Source of the DNA: Fistulifera solaris
Lineage: Eukaryota; Bacillariophyta; Bacillariophyceae; Naviculales; Stauroneidaceae
Direction of reading: 5' to 3'
DNA: 64,000 nucleotides
NCBI GenBank assembly: GCA_030295235.1
Contig: AP026153.1
Span: 124,001 to 188,000 of the forward strand
Position numbers and translations under genes: made by a program. Below the pieces are notes generated by a model, which was not told the origin of the DNA, searched no databases, and saw only the letters and a program-made list of their open reading frames with translations. Positions 42,645 through 52,613 of this stretch are shown here, piece by piece; within the stretch, counting starts at the first letter, position 1, and every line of letters begins with the position of its first letter.

Positions 42645-43106
42645 GTTGATAAATGGTACTCCGTATTTGAATGATTATGAAATGAAACACTTTGGTGAAA
42701 GATGAACGAGAAAGGCGGTCATCGCAGCGCGTGCGTCGCGACGGACTCTCCTTTTTATTGGACGTGCTGATGCGACAGTGCGTAGTCTCTAGTTGAAGAG
42801 AAGCTGATGCCGTTTTTCTCTCGCTACCAGTAGTTCGTGTTTCCTAAGCGACTATACGTAGATAAATTTACTTTAGTACCGGTGCGTTTCTCATCCCTCT
42901 CATTCATTTTTCGCTTTTATCGTTGACCATATTATGGCCTTCAAAAAAATGACAGGCGAAACATTCAACAGAACGCAAACGTAGTCCACGTACTAATGCG
43001 AGGTTTTTATCTTTTCTTGCTCGGATCTTTTTAGCGACGAAAGAATGGAACGAAGGAAAGTTAACGGACAAATTTCGAGCAGTCGAAGGTTGCTTTCACG
43101 GCCGCC
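42645..43106. other. Shared promoter region between divergent genes
   Basis: No gene. It lies between the Gag1-like gene (minus) and the glycosyltransferase gene (plus). I see no repeat or known motif. Confidence 0.5.
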
Positions 43107-44315
43107 ATGGCGGAGAGTACTTTATCGGTACCTCTCATGATCGTTCCTACGTTGCTTCATCTTTGGAAGACCTCCACCGCAATTCAAGACGCACGTACTA
43201 CTTGGCCGATCAACGACGGTAGTAACACCAACCGTACGTGTCTGCAACATCCCCCGTTGCGCGCCCATCAATCAAAATTGAATGATTTAAAGTCAACAAC
43301 CACCAATTACACTATTCTACAACAACCTACACCGCTTCGCTGCGGCAATTTACGGCGTTCCTGGACGAATGTGACATCCTTATCACCACTCGCGCAAGAG
43401 TTGCTCGAATGGCAAGCCGATTGTTCGATACCTACGGCTACATTTCATTTAGACAATTCGTTTGGATTCGGTTCGCATCTGTACTTGTTCAGTCAGGCAT
43501 TGTGCAATGCTATAGAGATGAAAATCAGAGTCCGTACAGTTCTAGTTGACGACGAACCGTGGTTGTGGTGGGATCAGTACCATTGTGGGCAAACTGATTC
43601 GAACAAGGCCATTGTACAGTCACCGTGGGATTGCTATTTTCCACTCGCCGAGCCATCGTGTCCTATTTCCTCGGTTTCGAATGTGAATATCACCAATCCA
43701 CGGAATCCTCGACTGCGATGTCAGCGTTTGCGGAACAACGAAACAGCGGTACAGGAATTTCGAGCCGCCACGATCGAATACCTGTTTCATGCAGTATCGC
43801 CATTGGTGCTTGAAGAAGCCTCCCGACAAATTGGTTTGCTCTTTCCCAACGGTCAAGCTCCACCCGATCTCATTACGGTGCACATTCGCTGGGGCGATAA
43901 GTTCTGGGAAATGGACCTGGTTCCCATTGCTGAATACATTCAAGCCGTCGAACAACTGGTCGCATCGTCAACGGATGTTCACATTTACTTGGCGACCGAA
44001 GATCCGCGGGCGACAGAAGAGTTTGTCACGAGCGCTCCTTTGCACTGGAACATTTACATCGACCGCACCTTGGTGGAATTGAAAGATGTTCGACCCAACA
44101 AAGGGAACCGCGCGTCGTGGATGACCAAGAATACTGAGGGACGTGCCGGTCTCATGAATGTAGCGAGTTGGTTAATCGCTTTGGAAGCTAATCGATTTGT
44201 GCTGACAACAGCTAGTAATTGGAGTCGAATCGTGAATGATTTACGCAAGAACGTGATTGATCCGCGGTGTGGCAATTGTACACAAGTGATTGACCTGCGG
44301 CCGGGTATCTGGTAA
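43107..44315 (+). CDS. FUT8-like fucosyltransferase (GT23-type fold)
   Basis: Single-exon protein of 402 residues. The best marker is ITVHIRWGDKFWEMDLVPIAEY, which matches the GDP-fucose-binding loop of alpha-1,6-fucosyltransferases (V-H-x-R-x-x-D-K). HIYLATEDPRATEE and a C-terminal LMNVASWLIALEANRFVLT (where family members have a D-hydrophobic-FVGT-like strand) support it. The N-terminus is weakly hydrophobic (VPLMIVPTLLHLW), which could be a Golgi signal anchor, though it is shorter than usual. Several N-x-S/T sites are present. Substrate is not evident. Core fucosylation of N-glycans is the usual role of FUT8, but family members in algae are diverse. Confidence 0.7.
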   Translation: MAESTLSVPLMIVPTLLHLWKTSTAIQDARTTWPINDGSNTNRTCLQHPPLRAHQSKLNDLKSTTTNYTILQQPTPLRCGNLRRSWTNVTSLSPLAQELLEWQADCSIPTATFHLDNSFGFGSHLYLFSQALCNAIEMKIRVRTVLVDDEPWLWWDQYHCGQTDSNKAIVQSPWDCYFPLAEPSCPISSVSNVNITNPRNPRLRCQRLRNNETAVQEFRAATIEYLFHAVSPLVLEEASRQIGLLFPNGQAPPDLITVHIRWGDKFWEMDLVPIAEYIQAVEQLVASSTDVHIYLATEDPRATEEFVTSAPLHWNIYIDRTLVELKDVRPNKGNRASWMTKNTEGRAGLMNVASWLIALEANRFVLTTASNWSRIVNDLRKNVIDPRCGNCTQVIDLRPGIW

Positions 44316-44632
44316 AGGGAAGCGTGTGCGGTGCCTTCGGCAAACCCTTCGTCGTAAGTATCATCAAAGCAAGCGGTCGATGTTTTAGTTATAGAATATA
44401 TAGAATAACGAAGAGAAGAGATAAAAATAGATCCCGTCACTGCATTTGCTGTGGATGCGTCTTTTGTTTCGTAAAAAAACTAAAATAGCCTTAACCTTAC
44501 CGATTTATGGTTTATTCTCATCGCATCGCAGAAAATAAACAAGATGATCGCATCGCGCTGAGCCGTTGTATTAAAAAGGATCGTTCTTTTGATATAATTC
44601 TACCACTTCTTTAAGCTTTGAATTACTTGACA
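44316..44632. other. Intergenic region
   Basis: No gene. 3'UTR of the glycosyltransferase gene and promoter of the thioredoxin gene. Nothing recognisable. Confidence 0.5.
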
Positions 44633-45280
44633 ATGAAATTCCTTACTGCAACACCGCTATTGCTACTGGTCTCTTCAACTCATGCATTTACGGCTCCACG
44701 AAGCGTGCAACGATCCGTATCGCTCTATGCTGCCGAAGGCGAGGAGAAGGCCGTTGCCATGGTGTCTGGAGAAGATCTGGAATTGCTGCTGCAAAATATG
44801 GAACAGCCGTTGGTAGTAGATGCTTATGCAACTTGGTGGTACGTGACGAAAGTGTGGGGCGGCGTCGATCGCTTTGAACACCTTCAGGCTATTTGCATCG
44901 CGAACGCCCATTTTCTCGTTCTTGTGTTTCGTCGTCCCTCTGCACAATAATACAACGACAATGTATCTCAGTTTTCTCTCTTTCGTCCTCACAGTGGACC
45001 CTGCCTACTCATGGCACCCGAATTCGAGCAAGCCGCTCAAGAATTGAAAGGCAAGGTGAAATTCGTCAAACTCGATACCGATCAAGAAGAAGAAATGGCG
45101 TCGCGATTGAATATTATGGGCTTGCCGACGCTATTGTTTCTGGACAAGTACCAAGACGATGAGAATCCGGATGCACGAGCCGTATTGAAGGGTCGTATTG
45201 AAGGTGCTATGCAAAAGAAGAGTATTCTGGATTTGGTGGAACATTACTTTTTTGATGGACCGGCTCCGCAATTGTTTTGA
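44633..45280 (+). CDS. Plastid thioredoxin, TRX z/CITRX-like
   Basis: Exons 44633-44838 and 44995-45280, 163 residues. The signal peptide ends THAF|TAPR, the diatom plastid bipartite presequence motif with Phe at +1. The active site WCGPC is rebuilt across the intron, which splits the first catalytic Cys codon (TG|T). ATWCGPCLLMAPEFEQ, KVKFVKLDTDQE and GLPTLLFLD (cis-Pro) follow. The LMAPE after the active site, VKLDTDQE and the LKGRIEGAM end resemble TRX z/CITRX of plants, which acts in plastid transcription. Other plastid thioredoxins are possible. The start at 44633 is the first ATG in the frame. Confidence 0.8.
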
Positions 45281-45359
45281 AACAATTTAAAAAACAGTAA
45301 AGACAAATGCTATCGATTCGAACTGAGCTTGTTTTCTAGCTCTGTAAAAATTTACTTGT

Positions 45360-46201
45360 CTATTTCGTTCCTGCGGCGAGACCTCCGTCAACCACCAAGT
45401 TGATGCCCGTTGTGTAGCTCGACTCGGAACTCAGCAAAAGGCAGTACTTTGCAATACTTCCTCCACAGAACCAACTCGTTGCATAGGCACCGCATTGATT
45501 TTAGCTTCTCCGACTTTTTCGGCTGTATCTGCATAATACGGAGGACCTAACTCGGCATGCAACGCGTTTTGCCGATCCCACATGTAACCCGGACCGATAA
45601 GCGCCGGTGAGATCGAATTGACCCGAATGTGAAAACGTGCCAGTTCCTTGGCAGCATTCACCGTCATGGTTAAAATAGCGGCTTTGCTACTCGCATACGC
45701 GATCATTCCTGGTGTACCACGCATTCCGGCGACAGATGCAGTATTTACAATCACACCGCCGCCTTGTTGCTTCATTTTTCGAGCAACCGCCTGCAAAACA
45801 ATAAACATACCAGTGACATTAATATTCATGACATTCGCAAAATCGATTGGATCATAATCTAAACATGATTGAATCTTTCCTTGATACCCAGCATTGTTCC
45901 ACAGCAGATCGATTCGACCAAATCGTTCTACAATACGCTCCACGACAGACGCCACCTGAGAGGCATTCGTCACGTCGCAAACAAATCCTTTGCTGTCGAA
46001 CTCGTCCGACAGCTCGGCAAACGTTCCTTCGAGACCTTCCGCATTCTGATCGAGGGCCGCAATCCGAGCTCCTCGTTCACCAAAGTACCGACATGCGGCC
46101 CGTCCGAATTGTCCGCCCGCGCCAGTGATCACCAGAACCTTCCCGACAAAGCGTTGGTCGGTAGCAACTTGTGATTGAGGATTTTGACATATTTTCTCCA
46201 T
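45360..46201 (-). CDS. Short-chain dehydrogenase/reductase (classical SDR)
   Basis: NAD(P)-dependent oxidoreductase. TGAGGQFGRA (TGxxxGxG cofactor loop), DLLWNNAG, NTASVAG with the catalytic Ser, YASSK with the catalytic Tyr and Lys, and VNSISPALIG are all present. An Asp at the end of strand 2 (ALDQN) suggests NAD(H). A one-base loss near 45450-45453 truncates the raw frame after EEV. Adding one base restores the classical end KYCLLLSSES, a YTTG step and VVDGGLAAG, with stop at 45360-45362 and 843 nt in total (280 residues). Substrate unknown. No targeting peptide is evident. It diverges from the lactonase gene. Confidence 0.85.
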
Positions 46202-47065
46202 GTTCTATTGCATTGATTATTCAACAGACGTTGCAAATGAAAAGGAAAGAGGAAAATGCGGCCAATGCGGCGGGTTATTGTGGCATTTTTCATCGCTAAT
46301 TTTTCCATTCCCGTTTTGGGCGTCACCAAGTTTCTTCGCAGACACGGTTGTCGGATTGGCGATGACGTCGTTAGTGAGTCGTGCTTGATGGTGATTCGTG
46401 ATGTCGACATCAGCATGCAGCATCCAGTCTACCGTATGTAAGGTTACTTGTACGCCGTATGCCGTGCACCGCATACCGCATGCAGAAATCCGGAGCCCAG
46501 CATAAAGAATCATGTTCCTTATTGTACACTACGAAAGATACTCCACATCGATGTTGAAGATGGTCATCGCTAAAAAATCCGAAATCTTAGCCCCACTGGA
46601 AGAAAGCAGAGAACACCACGGAATGCCATCTGCTACTTTCTGTAACAGTCGACCGTTTGTTCTTTATGTAAAACGGTCGCCGTGTGCGGTCACGGACATA
46701 GTACTGTAAGGTTTAATGTAGCGACTCCGTCATTAAGCTTTTCATGTATATTATCACGTTTCGTATATAACCAAATGGAATCGATTGGACATTCTTATGC
46801 TAAGTGAGGTTTCTCTTCTTTTTAACCGCTATGGAAATTTCGTACTGTTTTGGATCTTGCTTTTTCGATGGCATGTTCTGCAAACCGCGAAAACATTGTT
46901 GACATCTACGATCTGCGCGGTGTTCTTTATCGAAAAAGCCGAAAATTCGATACGATCCATTAACAGTTCTTGACGTCTCGAAAGATCTTGATCGCTGTTG
47001 TGAAAGACTCTCCTTCACAACCCATTCTCATTCATTCATAACATTCAATTATAGAGACTACAAAG
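46202..47065. other. 864-bp divergent promoter region
   Basis: No supported gene. It separates the SDR (minus) and lactonase (plus) genes. A short stuttered stretch lies at about 46451-46482 (GCCGTATGCCGTGCACCGCA). Open frames here are short and without features. Confidence 0.5.
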
Positions 47066-48694
47066 ATGACTTCATCCGTAAACAGCATGACGGCTGCCGG
47101 CTGGGACGACCAGATGGGCAGTGATGTCGAACAGTTGTTCTTCGTCACAAGCTACAGGTGAGTTCAACTTGGTTTTTGAGAACGCTTTTCTTTATCGCCA
47201 GTGAACGATCTTCTCATCAAGGTTGCCGTCTTCAGTGACTTTGATCGCCTCGCCCATGGACCCCGTGGAAGCCCCGCCAAGAAACCCATCTACGTGTATC
47301 GATTTCACTCCAACGATGGGAGCCTGGTGCTTCTCAACATTCAAGGAGACGCCAGTCAAGTTGTTAACCCGGCTTTTTCACGCTATCACCCTCGTCTCAA
47401 TGTCGTCTACACTTGCACGGAAGATATCGAAAACAACGGCAAAATCTTTGCGTACCAAGTCGGAGAACATGGTGAGTTGACGCAAATGGGCGAGCCCGTC
47501 GACGCCGGTGGCACCAGCACTTGTTATCTTACCATCGATAAGGCGTGCAAGCATATGCTTTGCGTCAACTACTGGAATAGTACTTTATGCGTTATTCCGA
47601 TCGACCCTGAAACAGGTGCCTTTACGGGCCCCATTCAAAGCATGTACGACCCAAAGGGAGGGATAGAAATGGTCGCTTGTGGACGCGTCAAGGGAGGTGT
47701 CAATCATTCAAATAACGATGGATCGACGATTCGAATGCGTCAAGCGGATCCGCACTCACATGCCCTTGTCCTTGACCCATTTGTCGGATGCGTTGCTTAC
47801 GTTCCTGACCTGGGCAAGGACTTGGTTCGTGAATTCTTCTATGACCCTGTTTTGGGAAACATTGAGCTGGAGTTGAATGTATTGCCTTCGGGAATGTGCA
47901 CCGGTATGCCCGATGGTCCTCGCTACCTGGAATTTCATCCTCGATACCCCATTTGCTACGTTATCAACGAATTGAGCTCCACCGTGGCCGTGTTTGAGGT
48001 CGATCGACGTTTGTTGCAAGAGTTGAAAGAGGCTTCCTCCCGCGGCGAGGACATGTCGAAATTCAAAGGTCGATCATCGCTTCGACTCATCCAGTCTATC
48101 AAGACTCTTCCTTCTGCGTTTCCTACGGACATGAACACCTGCGGCCGTATCTGCGTGCACAAGAGTGGCCGTTTCGTTGTCGTCAGTAACCGCGGACACC
48201 AGTCGATCGCGATCTTCCGCGTGAAAACAAAAGCGCCAAATACGGGAGAATTGAGTACGGTAGGATATTTCCACACGCGCGGGGAAACGCCTCGGCACTT
48301 TCAGTTTGATGCCAGTGGCCAGTATCTGTTGGTGGCCAACCAAGATACGGACTCGCTGACGGTATTCCATTTCAACTTGAGCAGCGGAGAGATTCGCTAC
48401 ACGGGCAATGAATACCGTGTCCCTTCTCCCAACTTTGTTTGCTGCTGCCCCACCTATTCCGAGAGTGAGCCGGAAGTCGTAGTCAACACTTCCTCTGCCA
48501 TGAACAAGCAAATCTCTGGGATCAGCGCCGATCTGAGCGACTCAGAGAGCTCGTGTGTCTCGAAAGGGCCAGATGACAATAAGAACTTGGCGCAAGCCTT
48601 GGAAAATGCGCAACGTGAAATAGCATACTTGAAGCAGCAGCTGTTGATGCAACAAGACCGAGCCATCATGGATGTGAACACGATCATCAATTAG
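47066..48694 (+). CDS. Lactonase-type seven-bladed beta-propeller protein
   Basis: Exons 47066-47157 and 47236-48694, 516 residues. The splice joins VTSYS to DFDRLAHG in frame (AG|T). This is the 6-phosphogluconolactonase/muconate-lactonase propeller family: blades are visible as repeats such as IYVYRFHSNDGSL, ARYHPRLNVVY-like, CYLTIDKACKHMLCVNYWN, YLEFHPRYPICYVINELSS, ICVHKSGRFVVVSNRG and FQFDASGQYLLVANQD. The final ~60 residues are Ser-rich, then a coiled coil (LAQALENAQREIAYLKQQL), which is not part of the usual family and suggests oligomerisation. No targeting peptide. The substrate cannot be assigned: many eukaryotic members are of unknown role. Confidence 0.8.
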
Positions 48695-49052
48695 AGAGAG
48701 AGCGACCTACATTTAAATTGGAATTTGTTTAGTTAGAAGAAGGCAGTGATCCTTCTTTCATTTTAGTTAGTTTAGGATTTTCTTATCATTAAACATAGTT
48801 TTTACGTTTTTCAGTTCTCCCACCGTGACTGACTTTGCAACACTTTTGTCTATAGTAAAGTTTGTGGCCGCGAGATTCATTCGCTCACATGACGACGCGA
48901 CGCCGCACGCAAAAGAAAAATCGAATTTCTCGTTTCGGCGACCACCATGGACCATGGTCGTCATTCCTTTGCATTCTTTGATTGTTGCGGCTAACAATAC
49001 TAGAGTAAAATTGATTTTCGCTAGTTTGAATTAAGGGTAAAACATAGCAAAA
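48695..49052. other. Intergenic region
   Basis: No gene. It includes the lactonase 3'UTR and the leader of the plastid protein gene. The part at 48885-48915 (GACGACGCGACGCC) resembles the ACGACG-rich leader at 40960. Nothing else stands out. Confidence 0.45.
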
Positions 49053-49999
49053 ATGAAGTCTTATAGCGCGGCTATTTTGAGTCTGCTCGCCTTGCCGCAT
49101 GGCAGTGATTCCTTCACTCCTTCGATTCTTCATCTTCCCTCCCGCAATGCGCAACCATCCCTTCTGCACATGGCAAAAAGCAAAAGTCTCAACAAGCAGG
49201 CCGATTTGCGTCGTAAATTGGAACGTGTAAAACAGCAGAAGGAAGAAGAGATTGTGCAATCGGGCATCACTATCGAACTCACGGCGCAGGAAATCAAAGA
49301 TAGAAATGATCGATTGCGTTTCGAAGAATTGCTCAAAAAGAGGCAGGAAATGTTCTCAATGATTACGGATCCGACAGCTATCTGAGCAAGCAACAAGAAG
49401 AAGAAGAAATTACCGCTGCACGTAAGTAGACAAGGGTACGCGAGACTTTTTTGTGTGGTGAAGTCGGATTCTGAATACTCACTTTTTTCTTTTATTCAGG
49501 AAAAGGAGTCGACCGAATTTTTGAAGGAGACCCAGCACCCACCGAATGCTTTGAAGATCTTGTTTCGGTTCAAACGGGCACAGCTATAGGTGTCCCCGGC
49601 AAAAAGCAATTAGTTCCTTGGCTCAGCGACAAAGGCAACCCGTCGGACTACCTGATTATCGTCTCCGATCCGAGACCTCAATCATCCGAGTTACAAGAAA
49701 CGGTAAAACAATTTCAGTCAGACTTGCCCGAAGATCTGAAAAAACGACTCATCGTGATTAATGCGGATACACCTTCCGAAAACAAACGTTGGTTGAAAAA
49801 GACCAGCCTCGATGTTCGCGTGTACTCGGACGAAAAACTGTCTTGGATGCGTGCGTACACGGCTCTGGGCGAAAAACGATGGAGTATGACCATGTTCATT
49901 ATTGCAAATGAGCAAGTTCAAAAGCTGGCTCGAGAGATGGATCAGTATGGTGCTTCAAAGGCCATTTGCAACGCTGTGAAGACACTGGGCAACCGATAA
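49053..49999 (+). CDS. Plastid-targeted protein, possible thioredoxin-fold (redoxin-like)
   Basis: Exons 49053-49421 and 49500-49999. A break near 49356 needs one added base, giving 870 nt (289 residues) and joining EMFS to NDYGSDSYLSKQ. The signal peptide ends SDSF|TPS, a diatom plastid presequence motif. A basic/acidic coiled coil (about residues 45-95) precedes the C-terminal domain, where DYLIIVSDPRPQS, LKKRLIVINADTP, LDVRVYSDEKLSWMRAY and WSMTMFIIAN give an alternating strand-helix order like peroxiredoxins. No CxxC or peroxidatic Cys in the expected place is visible, so a redox function is only a guess. Convergent with the bestrophin gene (120 bp). Confidence 0.55.
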
Positions 50000-50119
50000 C
50001 TGGATCCTCTGCAATTGAGGAGTACGCAAACTACTAAGGCTACTAACACAAAATTATACACATTATCGTGTTTCGACATGAATGTTGTAGTAAAACGGAA
50101 CCATTAGCATCCATTTCTT

Positions 50120-51480
50120 TTATAATCCCACTGTGGGCATTTCGGTCAAAAACGCATCGCGAATGTCATTTTGTGCGGAACCACAAAGTTGTTGTAATGG
50201 TAAAAGTGCAAATGCATTTTCTATCTCCATGCCTACTTCGTCGATTCCGATCAAAACATACGCACCCAATGTGGTTGTCAGAGCCACTGTAATCGTCGGA
50301 AGGCCCGAGGCAATCAGTGACATTGGCGTCACCAAGAGCCACGTCGTAAGAACACGGCTTAAATGGCGACTATAGGTGGGAGGAATCGGACTTGTAAAGA
50401 TCCGTTGACATGCGCCGTAAACGGTTTCCAGCTCACGAATACGCTCTTCGATCATTAGAGCCACTCCGGCATCGACGAACGGAGACTGGTGCAACGCTAC
50501 ACTACATAACTGACGGAGGCGCGAAGTCAATGCCACCGGAAGTTTATTTTGTGCGACGGCCCATTTGTAGTCCTCCGACGATTCTCCCAGCATGATTTTT
50601 AGCACTTCCAGGCTTCGATCCGGATTTTCTCCACGAAGCGTCACTTTGATGACCCACGGAAAGGCCGCCATGTGACGGATTGCCAACGTACACGCGTAGG
50701 GATTCGAATCAAAGAGATATATTTTCAGTATATTGGCAAGTCCACGGGCATGCAGAACCTATCCCGAGATGAGTCGTCGACCAAGGCGCACTATAACAAA
50801 TAGAACTAGATTGCGAGATGACTTACCATGCGACCCATCTGAAGTCGCGACTCCAATAATCGAGTCATGCTGGCATTCGCTCGCAAGGTCAACAGAAGCG
50901 CCAATGGCGCCGAAAGAATCGACAAGACCGAAGTAGAGCCGATACCGGCTAAAACCGTCCCCGTCCACCCGAAGCGCCGACAGAGAACACACAACACGGT
51001 GGCGTAAGCCGTCGCGATCAGGACCGCCGGCAAGATGACGCGTGCGGTACTACTGGACCACCATCGGAGGACGTGTCGTGCATAACGAATGTGCGGCGGT
51101 CGAGAATGCGACTGCCACGTGCTGTGCGTCCAAAGTCTCGTGTAACTTGAACCGGCCGACACGAGGACCGGCGACATGGAATCGTCCGCCGAAGGCGTCG
51201 GCGGCCGCGCCTCGGCGAGACGAGCAAAATCGCGAGCCAGATTCTCTAGTAACTGTTGCTTGCTGGGTTTCACAAACGTCGACGTGTTTTCGGAGTCGAG
51301 TGATGTTGGTCCATCTACGGAAAATCGGCGATATCTCAAATTTCGTTCGGTAAGAATAGGATGCAAGCGAGTCGTCGGCGCGTAGCAACGCACACTGCTA
51401 AGCCACTGGATTGCGAGCCACAGAGTAAGATATCCAGAACCCATGGTCTTTGTTGTAACATAATGAACAATACGCAACAT
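50120..51480 (-). CDS. Bestrophin-family anion channel, probably plastid
   Basis: Coding parts 50827-51480 and 50120-50758, 430 residues, joined across a 68-bp intron after GRM. Bestrophin/RFP-TM landmarks: WWSSSTARVILP (start of TM1), SAPLALLLTLRANASMTRLLE, HMAAFPWVIKVTLRGE, then ERIRELETVYGACQRIFTSP, PPTYSRHL and a C-terminal IGIDEVGMEIENAF, the conserved acidic loop before the last helix. The N-terminus has a signal peptide ending SVRC|YAPTT, the diatom plastid presequence form with Tyr at +1. In algae, thylakoid bestrophins feed bicarbonate to carbonic anhydrase in the pyrenoid. Such a role here is inference. A second ATG (residue 13) would still leave the signal peptide. Confidence 0.85.
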
Positions 51481-51912
51481 CTCTTTTTCCGGTTGCTGGT
51501 CAACTATTATATTAACACGGAAATATTCCGATGAATTTGGACGAAGTTGATGTTCGTGACTGGAATGAAATCAACACCCGATGAGCCGATGAGTGTTCGG
51601 GTTTTAGCTAAGTGACAAAACTAGCTATCTCACACAAGATCACACAAGTAAGCTTAGCAGCTAATTATCTTGGGCTATCGGTTAGAATGTAGATAAGTAA
51701 CGCAGGATTCTTCGAGTTTAGTTTACTCTTCATTCTATTTTAGTTTGAAAACCTAATTTAAATTTCAAATTTTTGAACCGCCGATTGCCAAGATCCAAAG
51801 ATCCCCCAGAACCAAAATATGTGAACCAGCTTTAATGACCTGCTATCCTTGACATCCTGCCAAATATTTGCGATCTGCGACAGTCTGTCAATATTTTGCT
51901 TTGAAGGCCGTT
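51481..51912. other. Divergent promoter region
   Basis: No gene. It separates the bestrophin gene (minus) and secreted member E (plus). AT-rich, with TAGTTTGAAAACCTAATTTA-type sequence at about 51740. No clear motif. Confidence 0.5.
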
Positions 51913-52483
51913 ATGAGTAAAGTTGTGAAGTTTCTCATCTGCCTTGTTGCATGCAGTTGTACGTGCTGTATCGTAAGCCGGCATGGTGGCTTCATGCCGC
52001 GCAGGCGACCATCTCGCTTAAGCTAGCCATCGAATCCTCACGCTTTTGTTTTTAAGGTCTGCAGTCGGTGGAGCCGGTAGAAGACGCCGACAGCAATTTG
52101 TTTCAACGCGGCCTATTGTGCGAATACGTTCCTCCCAACAGTTGCCGAACGAATATTGGTAGAGGAACTTGCCTCGACGCCGATGGCGAAAAGTTCGATG
52201 CTTGTTTCAAGGCCGGCGCCGGGCACGTCTTCTTTAAGTCAGATTGTCGGGATGCCGCCGAGTCAACCAGCAATTCAGTGGGATGGCAGTACGGGGCGTT
52301 GAGAGCGATTCCTAGGGTCTGTGTGATCTTCTTTGACCACGCGGTTGTTGGTGACGATGTGGATATTTACTGCCCGGGGGGCTTCAGCCGATTTGAAATC
52401 TCGGGTCGTATTGGAACTGGTTTCCCGAATCGAACCGGCGACGGGCTTTTGATTGCTACAGTTGCATAGGTGGAATTGATTGA
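51913..52483 (+). CDS. Secreted cysteine-rich protein, dispersed member E
   Basis: Exons 51913-51955 and 52057-52483. Exon 1 (SKVVKFLICLVAC) ends in phase 1 like members A-D at 25.5-30 kb. The domain has GRGTCLDADGEKFDACFK, VGWQYG, CVIFFDH, YCPGGF and GTGFP, and it is most similar to member A. It lacks the Pro-rich linker. As read, the frame ends GDGLLIATVA with stop at 52467-52469. Adding one T to the T4 run at 52447-52450 gives LFDCYSC, the family ending, and a stop at 52481-52483 (471 nt, 156 residues). I use the latter end. It is ~22 kb away from the array. Function unknown. Confidence 0.75.
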
Positions 52484-52613
52484 AAACTGGTAATGCGTTG
52501 TTAGTTTTCATTATTCAAGAGAGCCCCTTTAAGGGGGTCGTAAATACAGGAACAAAGATAGCAAACACAACTAATCATTTAACCTAACCCGTACAAGTGC
52601 CTCTTCACATCAC

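Noticed and set aside
16776-42665. Recurring intergenic string TACTCCGT (16776, 29136, 30745, 42657) and palindrome TACTCCGGAGTA (16852, 37951)
   Set aside because: Four occurrences of an 8-mer in 64 kb is only slightly above chance, and no consistent position relative to genes is seen.
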